Positions 46,180-54,449 of a stretch of 64,000 nucleotides of DNA are shown here, one piece after another. Below the pieces are notes generated by a model, which was not told the origin of the DNA, ran no database searches, and saw nothing but the letters and a program-made list of their open reading frames with translations. This DNA is from Neobacillus pocheonensis. Lineage in GTDB: Bacteria; Bacillota; Bacilli; Bacillales; Cytobacillaceae. Position numbers and translations under genes: made by a program. Numbering within the stretch: position 1 is the first letter of the stretch; every line of letters begins with the position of its first letter. The DNA is taken from contig JAMQCR010000002.1 of assembly GCA_023702235.1 (NCBI GenBank), positions 930,001 through 994,000 on the forward strand. The letters run 5' to 3'.

Positions 46180-46548
46180 GTGAAATTGGTAGTTGGTATC
46201 ATACTTATTGTTATGAGTATAGTTCATGTAATTTACGGGGAAAAAATGCAAGTTAATGTATTGAAGAAACTAGGAGTAAATAATATTTTAATTGGCTCAT
46301 ATAGGGTTATGTCTTTTCAAGGTGGTCTTCTTCTATTTGCAGTGGGTGTGGTTGAAATTATGGTGTATACCGGGTTAATTGTATTAACTGGATTCGCTAT
46401 ATTTATGCCTTTAGGCATTGTCTGTTTAAATGTAATATCGGTTTTTATTGTTGCAATAGTTAAACACCGAGAATTAATTAAAGCTACAATACCACAGTTC
46501 CTTATCTTTTCAATTATTATCATTCTTCAAGTATGGAGCGTAATTTAA
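46180..46548 (+). CDS. Small four-helix membrane protein, array cassette
   Basis: 122 residues from GTG 46180, which follows AAAAGG inside the end of array repeat 11. Segments LVVGIILIVMSIVHVIYG, GGLLLFAVGVVEIMVYTGLI, GFAIFMPLGIVCLNVISVFI and PQFLIFSIIIILQVWSVI span the membrane. Family not recognised with confidence. Its stop codon TAA overlaps the left box of array repeat 12, so the gene fills the cassette completely. Confidence 0.7.
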   Translation: MKLVVGIILIVMSIVHVIYGEKMQVNVLKKLGVNNILIGSYRVMSFQGGLLLFAVGVVEIMVYTGLIVLTGFAIFMPLGIVCLNVISVFIVAIVKHRELIKATIPQFLIFSIIIILQVWSVI

Positions 46549-46625
46549 CTAAAGGGTGCATTACTTCAATATGGAGTGAAGCCTTTTTTCTTATTCAACT
46601 AAAGTTGCAGTTTAGTTGAAGAAAT
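46540..46625 (+). repeat. Array repeat 12
   Basis: TTTAACTAAAGGGTGC, inner ATTACTTCAATATGGAGTGA then TTTTTTCTTATT, right box TTCAACTAAAGTTGCAG and TTTAGTTGAAGAAA. It shares its interior with repeat 9. Confidence 0.9.
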
Positions 46626-46711
46626 ATTATTTTTACGTTGAATTTTGTAATTACCGAATAATAAGCGTATCCCTCAAAAAACTGGTAATTATATAAAATA
46701 GAGGTGATTAC

Positions 46712-47200
46712 GTGATAGGACTTATTATAGCAATTATCGTTTATAATTTTATCGCCTTTAAGACGAATAAGAAATTAACAGGTAATCAAATTATACAAAT
46801 TTGGACATTTACCGTTGCGTTTCAGATAATATTTGATGTCATTGTTGATTATAAATATCACGGTTACTGGTATTTTACTAAAGCCATTGATTGGCAAGGA
46901 ATTATTCCACATTTACTATTAGTCCCACCAGTTAATATAATTTTTTTAAATTGGTATCCTTTTGAAAAGAAAATTACTAAACAATTTGCGTACCTTGTAA
47001 CTTTTGTATTAGCAATAGTAATTTACGAAGCAATAGCTAAATTACCGAATCCTTGGGGATACTTTCATAATGGATGGTGGACGCTTGGGTACTCGGCTAT
47101 CGTAGACCCGATACTTCTATTGATATTATTAGGATTTTATAAATGGATATGCCAGCTAGAAATCAAAGCAGTAAACAAATATAGGCAAAATGGTGATTGA
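46712..47200 (+). CDS. CBO0543-like membrane protein, array cassette
   Basis: 162 residues from GTG 46712 with GAGGTGA upstream. There are five membrane helices: GLIIAIIVYNFIAFK, IWTFTVAFQIIFDVIVDYKY, HLLLVPPVNIIFLNWYPF, YLVTFVLAIVIYEAIA and ILLLILLGFYKW. YKYHGYWYF and GWWTLGYSAIVDP are typical of the CBO0543 family. It is the only gene between array repeats 12 and 13. Confidence 0.7.
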   Translation: MIGLIIAIIVYNFIAFKTNKKLTGNQIIQIWTFTVAFQIIFDVIVDYKYHGYWYFTKAIDWQGIIPHLLLVPPVNIIFLNWYPFEKKITKQFAYLVTFVLAIVIYEAIAKLPNPWGYFHNGWWTLGYSAIVDPILLLILLGFYKWICQLEIKAVNKYRQNGD

Positions 47201-47228
47201 TTAGCTAAGTTAACTTTTAATAATGACT

Positions 47229-47311
47229 TTATTGAACTAACGGGTGCATTACTTCAACAATGAGGTAATGCCATTTTCTTGTTAAACTAACGAAGCAGAA
47301 TAATTGAATAG
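47229..47311 (+). repeat. Array repeat 13
   Basis: TTATTGAACTAACGGGTGC, inner TTACTTCAACAATGAGGTAA with T-rich tail, then GTTAAACTAACGAAGCAG and AATAATTGAATAG. Confidence 0.85.
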
Positions 47312-47368
47312 TGCTTCATACCATTTTGTCTTTTGGAAATAATAAGAAGCAACAAAGGGGGGAGGATA

Positions 47369-47932
47369 TTGAAGTCCATTCAAGAGCCAGAGAAGATAAA
47401 AAAGGTCGGAGAATATTACGATAAAATAGCTGAAGTTCACTATGAATTTTTACATTATTGGCTAAAAAATACACTGTTCCATTGGGATTTTTGGTTGTCA
47501 CTTATAGTTTTCAGTATTCTTCCTTGGGTAGTATGGATTAAATACAGGAAGAAAGATAGTACGCAAAGGCTGTTGTTTGTAGGATTTTTCGCTATCATTA
47601 TCTCTTGTTGGATGGATTTTTTTGGAGTGATGTATGGTCTTTGGTATTATACAGGAATAGTTATGCCTACAATGCCTACGTACATCCCTTGGGATATGTG
47701 TATTATTCCAGTATTCATTATGTTACTAATACAATATAAGCCGAACAGTTCCGTATTAGTAAAAGCCTTGGTATTCGCAGGCGTTAGTACCTTAATTGGA
47801 GAACCCTTGTTTTTATGGCTAGGATTTTATGTATTAAAAAAATGGAGTATTTTTTACTCCTTCCCTATTTACTTTTTGATTTATCTTGCAAGTCACAAAA
47901 TTAGCCGACTTAGGAACTTTGCTGGTATATAG
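47369..47932 (+). CDS. CBO0543-like membrane protein, array cassette
   Basis: 187 residues from TTG 47369, preceded by GGGGGGAGG. A 45-residue soluble N-terminus is followed by five membrane segments (FWLSLIVFSILPWVVWIKY, LLFVGFFAIIISCWMDFFGV, YIPWDMCIIPVFIMLLIQYK, ALVFAGVSTLIGEPLFLWLG). W-DMC-IIP and GEPLF are CBO0543-like. This is the third member of this family in the array. Array repeat 14 follows after 120 bases. Confidence 0.7.
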   Translation: MKSIQEPEKIKKVGEYYDKIAEVHYEFLHYWLKNTLFHWDFWLSLIVFSILPWVVWIKYRKKDSTQRLLFVGFFAIIISCWMDFFGVMYGLWYYTGIVMPTMPTYIPWDMCIIPVFIMLLIQYKPNSSVLVKALVFAGVSTLIGEPLFLWLGFYVLKKWSIFYSFPIYFLIYLASHKISRLRNFAGI

Positions 47933-48051
47933 GTTATTACCTTTCTTACGAAGTCCCAATGTGTGATGAGTCTATGTTTGTATCGTTTGAATTTCAAAAC
48001 TGGACCCTTTAGTCTTTAACCGAGTCTTCATTGTTAAAGATTGTGAGGGAA

Positions 48052-48168
48052 TTTACTTAAACTAACTGGGTGCTTTACCAATATGTTGGGCAAAAAAAGG
48101 TGTTACCTTATCTGGCAGCACCCATTTTTATTATTAAAAGTCAGTTTTTATTTATGGAAGTAAATTTA
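48052..48168 (+). repeat. Array repeat 14 (degenerate)
   Basis: TTTACTTAAACTAACTGGGTGC, an inner GGTGTTACC/GGCAGCACCC region and T-run, then a poorly kept right side (AAATTTAGTTAAATT). Confidence 0.65.
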
Positions 48169-48197
48169 GTTAAATTATAACATTAAACAAGTAAGAG

Positions 48198-48449
48198 CTA
48201 GGCAATCTGAGAACTACACCTTGTACCAACTTGTTCTGATTGTAATAAATCATTTAAAGCTTGCTGATTAATCACTTCATTAAAATCAGAAGGTTGGTCT
48301 AAGGAAATTCCTCTCCGATTAGCAACAGAAATAATTATACCTATTTCATAATACATATTTTTCGTAAGAATACCTTTTTTAATATTATTAATAATTTCAT
48401 AGTAAAAACGAATTAATAACTCTTCAGGTAACTTTTCATAGAAATCCAT
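48198..48449 (-). CDS. Small hypothetical protein (83 aa)
   Basis: The minus-strand gene starts MDFYEKLPEELLIRFYYEI and ends QSEQVGTRCSSQIA. It is mostly helical (IKKGILTKNMYYEIGIIISV). A minus-strand AGGTG site sits before the ATG. It is the only array gene in this part that runs against the repeats. Family not recognised; it could be a small regulator or immunity-like protein. Confidence 0.6.
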   Translation of the reverse strand: MDFYEKLPEELLIRFYYEIINNIKKGILTKNMYYEIGIIISVANRRGISLDQPSDFNEVINQQALNDLLQSEQVGTRCSSQIA

Positions 48450-48615
48450 TTTTTATTCACCTCAAACTCCAAAATTGTAAGCCTTTTCAATAATTATACC
48501 ATTATTCGTATTATTATTGATGTTAAAGTTGTGTGAAAAATTAAAAACATTATGATTTTGTTATAGTAAAATACGGAATGTTTGATAATCGATTTCACCA
48601 TAAAACCTAACAATC

Positions 48616-48653
48616 CACCTTCTTCAAGTAACTGGCAGTTTAGTGGAAGAAGG
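48616..48653 (+). repeat. Array repeat 15, right box only
   Basis: CTTCTTCAAGTAACTGGCAG and TTTAGTGGAAGAAGG; no left box in the preceding 100 bases. Confidence 0.8.
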
Positions 48654-48722
48654 AACTGCTAAGTTTTGGAGGATTTTGCTATTCTTTATTTAATGGTTCC
48701 GAATGAAATGAGTTGATTAAGT

Positions 48723-49166
48723 ATGAATGAGTTTGAAATTGTTGGTAAACAGGGGTTCATAAGGATTGAATTAAATGAAGTCATCGGTTTTCCTAATCAA
48801 ACAAGTTATTTGGGTGGTTATGATGTTAAAGGGAAAATTGAAATTAAGAGTGGAAATTATTACGTTAAAGGTGCTGAACTATGGTTTTCAACTGGTCAGG
48901 TATACGAGTTCTTCAACCAGTTGCAAAAATGTTATAACAACCTAAAAGGAAGTGCTACCTTTTCAGAATCAGAAAATTTTCTTAAACTTGACCTTAGATT
49001 TAATAGGTTTGGTCAGATAAACATTCAAGGATATTTTCAAGAAATAGCAAACCAAGAAAATATTTTGCAGTATGAGTTTGAAAGTGAACAAAGTTATTTG
49101 GTATCAACATTACATCAGTTGAAAAATATTGTTGACCATTATGGTGACTTAAAAGGTAAAAAATAG
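48723..49166 (+). CDS. WapI-like immunity family protein, array cassette
   Basis: 147 residues. Key segments are GFPNQTSYLGGYDVKGKIEI, GAELWFSTGQVYEFFNQLQK, LRFNRFGQINIQGYFQEI and LVSTLHQLKNIVDHYGDLKG. These match the WapI-family immunity proteins found with WapA-type contact toxins. No wapA toxin gene is present here, so it would be an orphan immunity gene. ATG 48723 has no strong ribosome site. It is the only gene between array repeats 15 and 16. Confidence 0.75.
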   Translation: MNEFEIVGKQGFIRIELNEVIGFPNQTSYLGGYDVKGKIEIKSGNYYVKGAELWFSTGQVYEFFNQLQKCYNNLKGSATFSESENFLKLDLRFNRFGQINIQGYFQEIANQENILQYEFESEQSYLVSTLHQLKNIVDHYGDLKGKK

Positions 49167-49175
49167 GTGATTCCT

Positions 49176-49209
49176 TATTATGCTAACGTGGCAGTTTAGT
49201 GTAAGAAGA
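49176..49209 (+). repeat. Array repeat 16, right box only
   Basis: TTATGCTAACGTGGCAG and TTTAGTGTAAGAAG lie 10 bases after the WapI-like stop; the left box is missing. Confidence 0.8.
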
Positions 49210-49279
49210 CTAAAGGATGTCCCATTGTTAATAGTTAAGAATAAAAGTATTGACCCATTCAAAATAAGGAGGCAATAGT

Positions 49280-49738
49280 TTGATTAATCTTGATAAAGAT
49301 AAAGTTTTAATTGAACGATTTTGGACTGATTCGATTAAAAAATTTAATATGTTAAATCCTGATGTAAATGTTTATACCGTAGGGCTATATTGTTGTCGTT
49401 GGGCAGGTTGGATGACCATTAATTTTGATACAAACCCCAATAGCGAAAATTGTCCAGATTTTACTTATGTTGCTTTTGAATCACTTGATTTCGAGCATTG
49501 GCAAGACGATTATGATAACAATGAAACGTTGGAGATTTTATTGAATGGAAATATCCAAAAAATTAATCTTGAAGAAGATGAAGATGAAAGAATAAATGAG
49601 GTTGTTTTTACTTATTTAAAAACAATAGTAAAGGAACCTCATTTACTTACAGTTACAAATATCTTGAAAAAAAAGGAACCTTTTAGAGTAGGCATACAAA
49701 TGTTGGACAGCTCTGAAAGCGAATTTTGGACTTTGTAG
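49280..49738 (+). CDS. Hypothetical protein (152 aa), array cassette
   Basis: TTG 49280 follows AAGGAGGC. The product is soluble and acidic: IERFWTDSIKKFNMLNP, YTVGLYCCRWAGWMTINFD, YVAFESLDFEHWQDDYDN. The acidic, aromatic-rich composition is like small immunity proteins, but I do not recognise a named family. It is the only gene between array repeats 16 and 17. Confidence 0.6.
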   Translation: MINLDKDKVLIERFWTDSIKKFNMLNPDVNVYTVGLYCCRWAGWMTINFDTNPNSENCPDFTYVAFESLDFEHWQDDYDNNETLEILLNGNIQKINLEEDEDERINEVVFTYLKTIVKEPHLLTVTNILKKKEPFRVGIQMLDSSESEFWTL

Positions 49739-49763
49739 AAAAATGTTTAACGTATCAATTTTC

Positions 49764-49852
49764 CTCTTTCGCTAACGGATGCTTTCGTTGACAAAGAGTT
49801 GCTGTGGCAGCCTTCTTTTTTATTGACTTAAATGTGAGTTTAGTTCAATAAG
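49764..49852 (+). repeat. Array repeat 17
   Basis: TCTTTCGCTAACGGATGC, inner stem GTTGC/GGCAGCC with T-run, then TTGACTTAAATGTGAG and TTTAGTTCAATAAG. Confidence 0.8.
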
Positions 49853-49897
49853 AACGGATGATAATTTTAAATGTAAAAAGATAAAAGTGAGGCAATT

Positions 49898-50341
49898 ATG
49901 GAAATAGGGCAAAAGAAAATATTTAATGATGCATTTGCTGAAAAAGGTTTGAACAATGTAATCCTTTGGGATGTACAAAACATTAAGGATGGACAACTAA
50001 TTAGGGTAAAATTTATTAGTAAAAGTTCACCTCATAGACAAGGGTTATGGTTAATAACGGATAAAGGAATTGTAATCCCTGAATTAAGTGATGAAATATT
50101 TCCAAGTATTTCGTTATGGGAAGACACGGCACCTAAAGAGGTAATTTGTAAATGTTATAGTCAAGACGGCAATTTAAGTCTCTATAATATTTGGGATAAG
50201 GGCAATGGAACGCAGTCACAAATGTATACATCGGGTATGATAATTGATGAAAAGGACGATGGTATTTTAATTTATAATTGTAATGATTATGGTTTTGAAA
50301 CTGAATTTACTGATTTGGTATTTTCTATCGAAAAATTATAA
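49898..50341 (+). CDS. Hypothetical protein (147 aa), array cassette
   Basis: ATG 49898 follows AAGTGAGGC. The product is soluble and beta-rich (VILWDVQNIKDGQLIRVKFI, GLWLITDKGIVIPELSDEIF, YNCNDYGFETEFTDLVFSIE). No family recognised. It is bounded by array repeats 17 and 18; the stop is 6 bases before the latter. Confidence 0.6.
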   Translation: MEIGQKKIFNDAFAEKGLNNVILWDVQNIKDGQLIRVKFISKSSPHRQGLWLITDKGIVIPELSDEIFPSISLWEDTAPKEVICKCYSQDGNLSLYNIWDKGNGTQSQMYTSGMIIDEKDDGILIYNCNDYGFETEFTDLVFSIEKL

Positions 50342-50347
50342 CATTCT

Positions 50348-50425
50348 TGTTCAACAAACGGGTGCTTTAGTTGAAGAAAGCTATTTATTGGACCTAAATG
50401 GGTCCTTTTTTATTTTGAGTAAATA
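50348..50425 (+). repeat. Array repeat 18, left half plus degenerate right
   Basis: TGTTCAACAAACGGGTGC, inner GGACC/GGTCC stem with T-run, then a poor match TTTTGAGTAAATA. It marks the end of the array; no further copies are seen to 64000. Confidence 0.7.
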
Positions 50426-50509
50426 TAACATTAATAATTAGCAGAGCTTTTATTTTTAATCATATGGAACGTTTGTTCGTGTGTAATAAGAATAAAGGAG
50501 ATGACCGCA

Positions 50510-50847
50510 ATGGCTAATCGTGATAGAGGCGTTAAGAAGTGGCAGTTCGCCTTTGGTATGCCGGAGCAATTAAAGATGATGCGTGAATATTGGAAGGATC
50601 AGGAGCGTCAGCCTAAATCGTTAATTGACGTCTATGAATTCGAGGAGTTTGACCATCGGATATGTTATGTGATGGAGTATCATCTGGCAGTTAAGATAAC
50701 GATATGGGACGACGGTTTTACTGAAGATATGACTGGCTCATTCATTTCGTTGATCCAATTTCGCATCAGCTTCGCATCGAGGTACAACCTGGAGAATTCA
50801 AACGTGTGGCTTTTGAGAATGTAGTCAAAGTTGATGTTTTAGATTGA
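50510..50847 (+). pseudogene. YolD-like protein, frameshifted
   Basis: MANRDRGVKKWQFAFGMPEQ and EFEEFDHRICYVMEYHLAVK then KITIWDDGFTEDMTG are classic YolD-like residues. Near 50735 the frame shifts, and the other frame completes HFVDPISHQLRIEVQPGEF then KRVAFENVVKVDVLD with stop 50845-50847. YolD proteins usually pair with a UvrX/YqjW Y-family polymerase, absent here. Restored length is about 112 residues. Confidence 0.85.
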
Positions 50848-50980
50848 CCAGATATTATTATTATACCAACTGCGTGTCTTGGGATAGAAGAAACCCTGCA
50901 TATTCAGGAATTACAAAAATTAATGTCCCTAATATTTGCTGCAGCCTAGCGGTCATACCGGTATTAACCAGTATGTTCCA

Positions 50981-51166
50981 TCAACAAGATAAATCTATAT
51001 CGCTAACCTTCACATCGTACTCATCAATATATTCTACTACTTTCATTATTCTCTTGATCGCGTACTCCTTATCCTGTAAGTCATCGGCAATCAGTTCGCC
51101 AGCTAAATCAAGCAAATTAACTTTAATACGGGCAATTGTAAGCTTTGCTTCTAGTAAATCGTTCAA
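50981..51166 (-). CDS. Small helical protein (61 aa)
   Basis: TTG 51166 on the minus strand follows GGGAGGCGGG. The product (LEAKLTIARIKVNLLDLAGE, KEYAIKRIMKVVEYIDEYDV) is a two-helix protein like accessory proteins of Bacillus phages and plasmids. It is downstream of the XRE-type gene on the same strand. Confidence 0.55.
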   Translation of the reverse strand: MNDLLEAKLTIARIKVNLLDLAGELIADDLQDKEYAIKRIMKVVEYIDEYDVKVSDIDLSC

Positions 51167-51213
51167 GTTCCCGCCTCCCGATTGTTTGAAACTTTTTCAA
51201 GTGCGGCCCTTCG

Positions 51214-51423
51214 CTAATCGATGGGGCTCTTTTTACGCTCATACAACTCCTCTACACTTACCTCGAGTAAATCCGCTAGTTGAAATGCTTTATCAATAGT
51301 GGGATAGGTATTTCCAGCTATCCAATTTGATAAGGTATTTTTACTTATATCCAATTCTTGAATAATAAATTCCCGTCTATATTTTGAAACTCTTAATAAC
51401 TTCCCAATCCGCGGTTTGATCAT
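51214..51423 (-). CDS. XRE-family HTH regulator (small)
   Basis: 69 residues: RREFIIQELDISKNTLSNWI is the helix-turn-helix, followed by AFQLADLLEVSVEELYERK. ATG 51423 follows AGAGGTG. It is divergent from the plus-strand operon at 51567, so it is the likely repressor of that phage- or plasmid-type module. Confidence 0.85.
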   Translation of the reverse strand: MIKPRIGKLLRVSKYRREFIIQELDISKNTLSNWIAGNTYPTIDKAFQLADLLEVSVEELYERKKSPID

Positions 51424-51566
51424 CCTAAACACCTCTTATAAATATTATTTGGCAAATGATTGCGAAAATATATACCAAATTTTTGGGCTAATTTATCCTA
51501 ATTTTTTTCATAAATAAGTAATAACGGTCATACCTTCTAGTAAACGAGTAGAAGGGAGGTGTTAGA

Positions 51567-51884
51567 ATGAGCGGAAACAAAGTCGTAAAGTCTGTCTCAT
51601 TTAACGTAATGAATGAACAGGACAAAGTGTACTTGGAACGGATTCAAGACGTCAATTTCTCCGGCTACGTCAAGCAGCTGATCGAGAAGGATATTCGGCA
51701 GCGGAAGGTGATTAAAGCGGAAATTAAGCCAGTTCAGGCTCCTATAAGTAATGGCCGGTTATCATTCGGGGCACTGGGTTATCTCTTAAATCGGTATGAC
51801 CTCCTTCTCTCTTCACCAGCCTTATGTAACACAGTAACACGGTTGACGTTGTCAAATGTCAGTACAATTGGAAAGGGGATGTAA
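51567..51884 (+). CDS. Ribbon-helix-helix-like plasmid/phage protein
   Basis: 105 residues: VVKSVSFNVMNEQDKVYLER and VNFSGYVKQLIEKDIRQRKV look like a beta-strand plus two helices. The C-terminal part after about residue 60 is low-complexity. AGAAGGGAGG precedes ATG 51567. It is followed by two similar small genes in an operon; role possibly copy control or conjugation. Confidence 0.6.
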   Translation: MSGNKVVKSVSFNVMNEQDKVYLERIQDVNFSGYVKQLIEKDIRQRKVIKAEIKPVQAPISNGRLSFGALGYLLNRYDLLLSSPALCNTVTRLTLSNVSTIGKGM

Positions 51885-51889
51885 AAGGA

Positions 51890-52162
51890 ATGATAGAAGG
51901 GAAGGGATTGGGCAATAAGAAAGTTCACCGGGTGAACGTGTCGCTTACTAATAATCAGAGTTATAAACTGAACAGGCTGGCAGCAGCATGCAATATGCGA
52001 CCAACAACACTGGCAGGGCTATTAATCGAAAAAAGCTTGAATAATGCTGAACTTATTGAAGAGCTTCAAAAAGAGTATTGCACTCAATCATCCTATCGTT
52101 TAGTCCTACTGAATAGGGGAGGAGAGTTGCACTACTTATTAAAAGGCAGGGAGGACTTTTAA
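51890..52162 (+). CDS. Ribbon-helix-helix-like small protein
   Basis: 90 residues: KKVHRVNVSLTNNQSYKLNR, LAAACNMRPTTLAGLLIEKS look like an Arc/MetJ-type fold. AAGGGGATG lies upstream of ATG 51890. The GTG of the next gene is immediately after its stop. Confidence 0.6.
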   Translation: MIEGKGLGNKKVHRVNVSLTNNQSYKLNRLAAACNMRPTTLAGLLIEKSLNNAELIEELQKEYCTQSSYRLVLLNRGGELHYLLKGREDF

Positions 52163-52426
52163 GTGAACTGGATTAGCTTTATCACTGGCGGTATGAGCGT
52201 GGTATTAGCGTATTCTCTATTTTCAAGTGGTCAAGAGGAAGAAATGGAAGCGGAATTCAATGAGGAGGAAACAGTGGCCAATGCTGTAGTCAAAGATTTT
52301 GCTGGCAGATATGTGACGTTATCATGTCAAACATGTCGAAAACTAAAAAAGCATATGGAAATTGTGCCAGATGTATATCAATGTACTAAATGTAAGCGAC
52401 ATACCGATTTGCGGCCAGTTTCTTGA
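52163..52426 (+). CDS. Small membrane zinc-ribbon protein
   Basis: 87 residues from GTG 52163. An N-terminal hydrophobic segment (WISFITGGMSVVLAYSLFSS) is followed by an acidic stretch and a C4 ribbon (LSCQTCRKLKKHMEIVPDVY then QCTKCKRHTDLRP). Likely part of the same element operon. Confidence 0.6.
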   Translation: MNWISFITGGMSVVLAYSLFSSGQEEEMEAEFNEEETVANAVVKDFAGRYVTLSCQTCRKLKKHMEIVPDVYQCTKCKRHTDLRPVS

Positions 52427-52429
52427 AAT

Positions 52430-53020
52430 TATAAGAGATACAATCATCTTCTTTTTCATAACCGATTACAGGAACAATGGTGGTGACTGGTGGCAAGTTG
52501 GTGGCAAAATCCATCATACTGCCACCAATTTCGACTGTTTTAATCCTAAATATTCAAAAAAGGAGCCTATTAAATCAACAATTTAAAGTTAAAACTGTTA
52601 CAATCCAATTTGGTTCTCTTCCTTGACAGGGAAGTGGTCAAAAATATTAAAACGCTTTTTTAATGTCGTTCTCTACTGAGTTTTTAAGAAGATACCCGAT
52701 GTCAATCTCTGTGGCCCTTGATTAAGGAAATACCTCATGACCAGTATGACTTGACTGGTGAGGAAAGACATTCCTTCTCCCTCCCAAAATTTTAATCATA
52801 GCTTTAAAATATAAATTAACGTATGCTTTAATATATATGTCATTCTTATAATTTAGCTTTACTATTTAGATTTCCTAAAAAGAGCAAAAAGTGAACAATG
52901 CCCAGCACTGTATACTTTTACTTTGTTTGATTGGGTGTAATTTATTGCAAAAAAACAATTATATGGAAACATTAGTCAATTTAGATTAAAATAGGAATGG
53001 TTATAGTATTAGGAGAGAGA
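52430..53020. other. Intergenic region with GGTGGC repeats
   Basis: TGGTGGTGACTGGTGGCAAG and TTGGTGGCAAA (about 52479-52506) form a short tandem motif, with TGCCACCAA in inverse nearby. The rest (52560-53020) is AT-rich with no supported gene; GGAGAGAGAGG at 53012-53022 belongs to the next gene. Confidence 0.4.
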
Positions 53021-53028
53021 GGAAACTT

Positions 53029-54230
53029 ATGCCTAATAGAGAAAATTCAACAAAAATCTTCATCAGTTCTACTGCACAGGCAGCATTACAGCCTTTACGG
53101 CAGAAACTTAAAACTATCCTAGATGCTTCGGGACATAAAGCTTTACTTTTTGAAAATAATTTCGGACTTTGGACAGATAATACATTGAGAGATTGTTTAC
53201 GAAAAGTGAGTGAATCTGAAATATATTTGCTTTTTATCTCAAATGAAAGTGGTTCATTCACTAATATTGACCCAAACGTAACTGCTACATATGCTGAATA
53301 CTTAAGAGCTTTAGACGATCAAAAAATCATTATGCCCTTTATAGAAACACACATTCTTGATATGTTCAGACAACATATTAAAAGACCTCTTGAAAGTAGA
53401 ATTAGTCATTATAAAAAGCAATTTGATAGTGACCCAGCCTATACTTACGATATTGTAAAAGAAATGGTTGCAGAAGAGGAAAGAGGTACAGATTTATATG
53501 ACAAATTAAATAATTCAGGGGTCCATCCTTTTCAATGGGCTTTTATCTATGATCTGTATTCAACTCGTTGGACATATAGCACAGCCTTGGCAAATGCTGA
53601 TTTAGCATGTGAGTTTATCATTGAAGCTCTAAGTCAGATATTAAAATCTCTGACACCATATTATCCTGTTCTTGATCAAATAAATGAATCTATAGCAACA
53701 GCTGATCGATTAACTTACTTTAAAGAATCCATCCCTCACTTAATGCAATCTTTACGGGGAGGGAAGCTTGATACTAAAAATTTACTTTATGTTCTTAGTA
53801 TGTACTTAAAAGGTGGGAATATTAAACACAATGATAGTCCTTTAGACAATCGTGTTTTGGCTCAAGTTGCGGATTGCCATGCCATTTGTTTGTATGAAAA
53901 AAATGGAAGTAAATTGGAAATCCTAGAACATAGTGACGCAATTACACCTCAAAAAGAGTATAATGTATCAGATTCTAGTCGTTTGTTGCCAAAACATACA
54001 ATTCAGAGAATGAGGATATTGAGCATGTGTTCTATAGTGAAGAGAAACAGCAAATCTATATGACCAAAAAAATCGGTAAATTGGTTTTATCCGCGCACTT
54101 CAGATTAAGCGAAAGATGGTCTGATTTAAGAGTAAAACGCTATGAAAGTCAAATTTTACGTGCTATAATGAACGAAAGAGATCAATTTGATTTTGCAGTT
54201 GATCTAATTGGAGGGATGTTAAATGAGTAA
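53029..54230 (+). pseudogene. DUF4062-domain protein, frameshifted near the C-terminus
   Basis: Residues 1-110 form the DUF4062 domain: STKIFISSTAQAALQPLRQK, GHKALLFENNFGLWTDNTL, VSESEIYLLFISNESGSF. This is a TIR-like fold seen in STAND and other putative defence proteins. A helical middle follows (SALANADLACEFIIEA region) and a beta-domain from about residue 285. Near 53990-54005 the frame shifts; the second frame reads YNSENEDIEHVFYSEEKQ and ends VDLIGGMLNE at 54230, giving about 400 residues when joined. AGGAGAGAGAGG precedes ATG 53029. Confidence 0.75.
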
Positions 54231-54390
54231 AGGTGTAAAATTTATCGGAACCACCCCTCATAATTTAACTAGAGCAGCAAATGATATGGCCTTAAAAAAG
54301 TTTGCTGAGAATAATCGTAGATTACTAAAAGCAGTAAGTAAAATCCATTCAAATATCACTTCAGAGCCTCAGAAATTAATGAATAAATAA
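54223..54390 (+). CDS. Small protein (55 aa) coupled to the DUF4062 gene
   Basis: ATG 54223 lies inside the end of the DUF4062 gene (8-base overlap), with GGAGGG upstream. The product MSKGVKFIGTTPHNLTRAAN to NITSEPQKLMNK is basic and helical. The overlap argues for a two-gene unit with a shared role. A strong terminator follows. Confidence 0.65.
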   Translation: MSKGVKFIGTTPHNLTRAANDMALKKFAENNRRLLKAVSKIHSNITSEPQKLMNK

Positions 54391-54407
54391 AATATTATGA
54401 TTATAGA

Positions 54408-54446
54408 AATCCACCCTAAAGTAGTCCAGTAAAGGGTGGATTTTTT
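54408..54446 (+). terminator. Terminator of the DUF4062 operon
   Basis: AATCCACCCT and AGGGTGGATT form a stem followed by TTTTG. Confidence 0.9.
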
Positions 54447-54449
54447 GTT

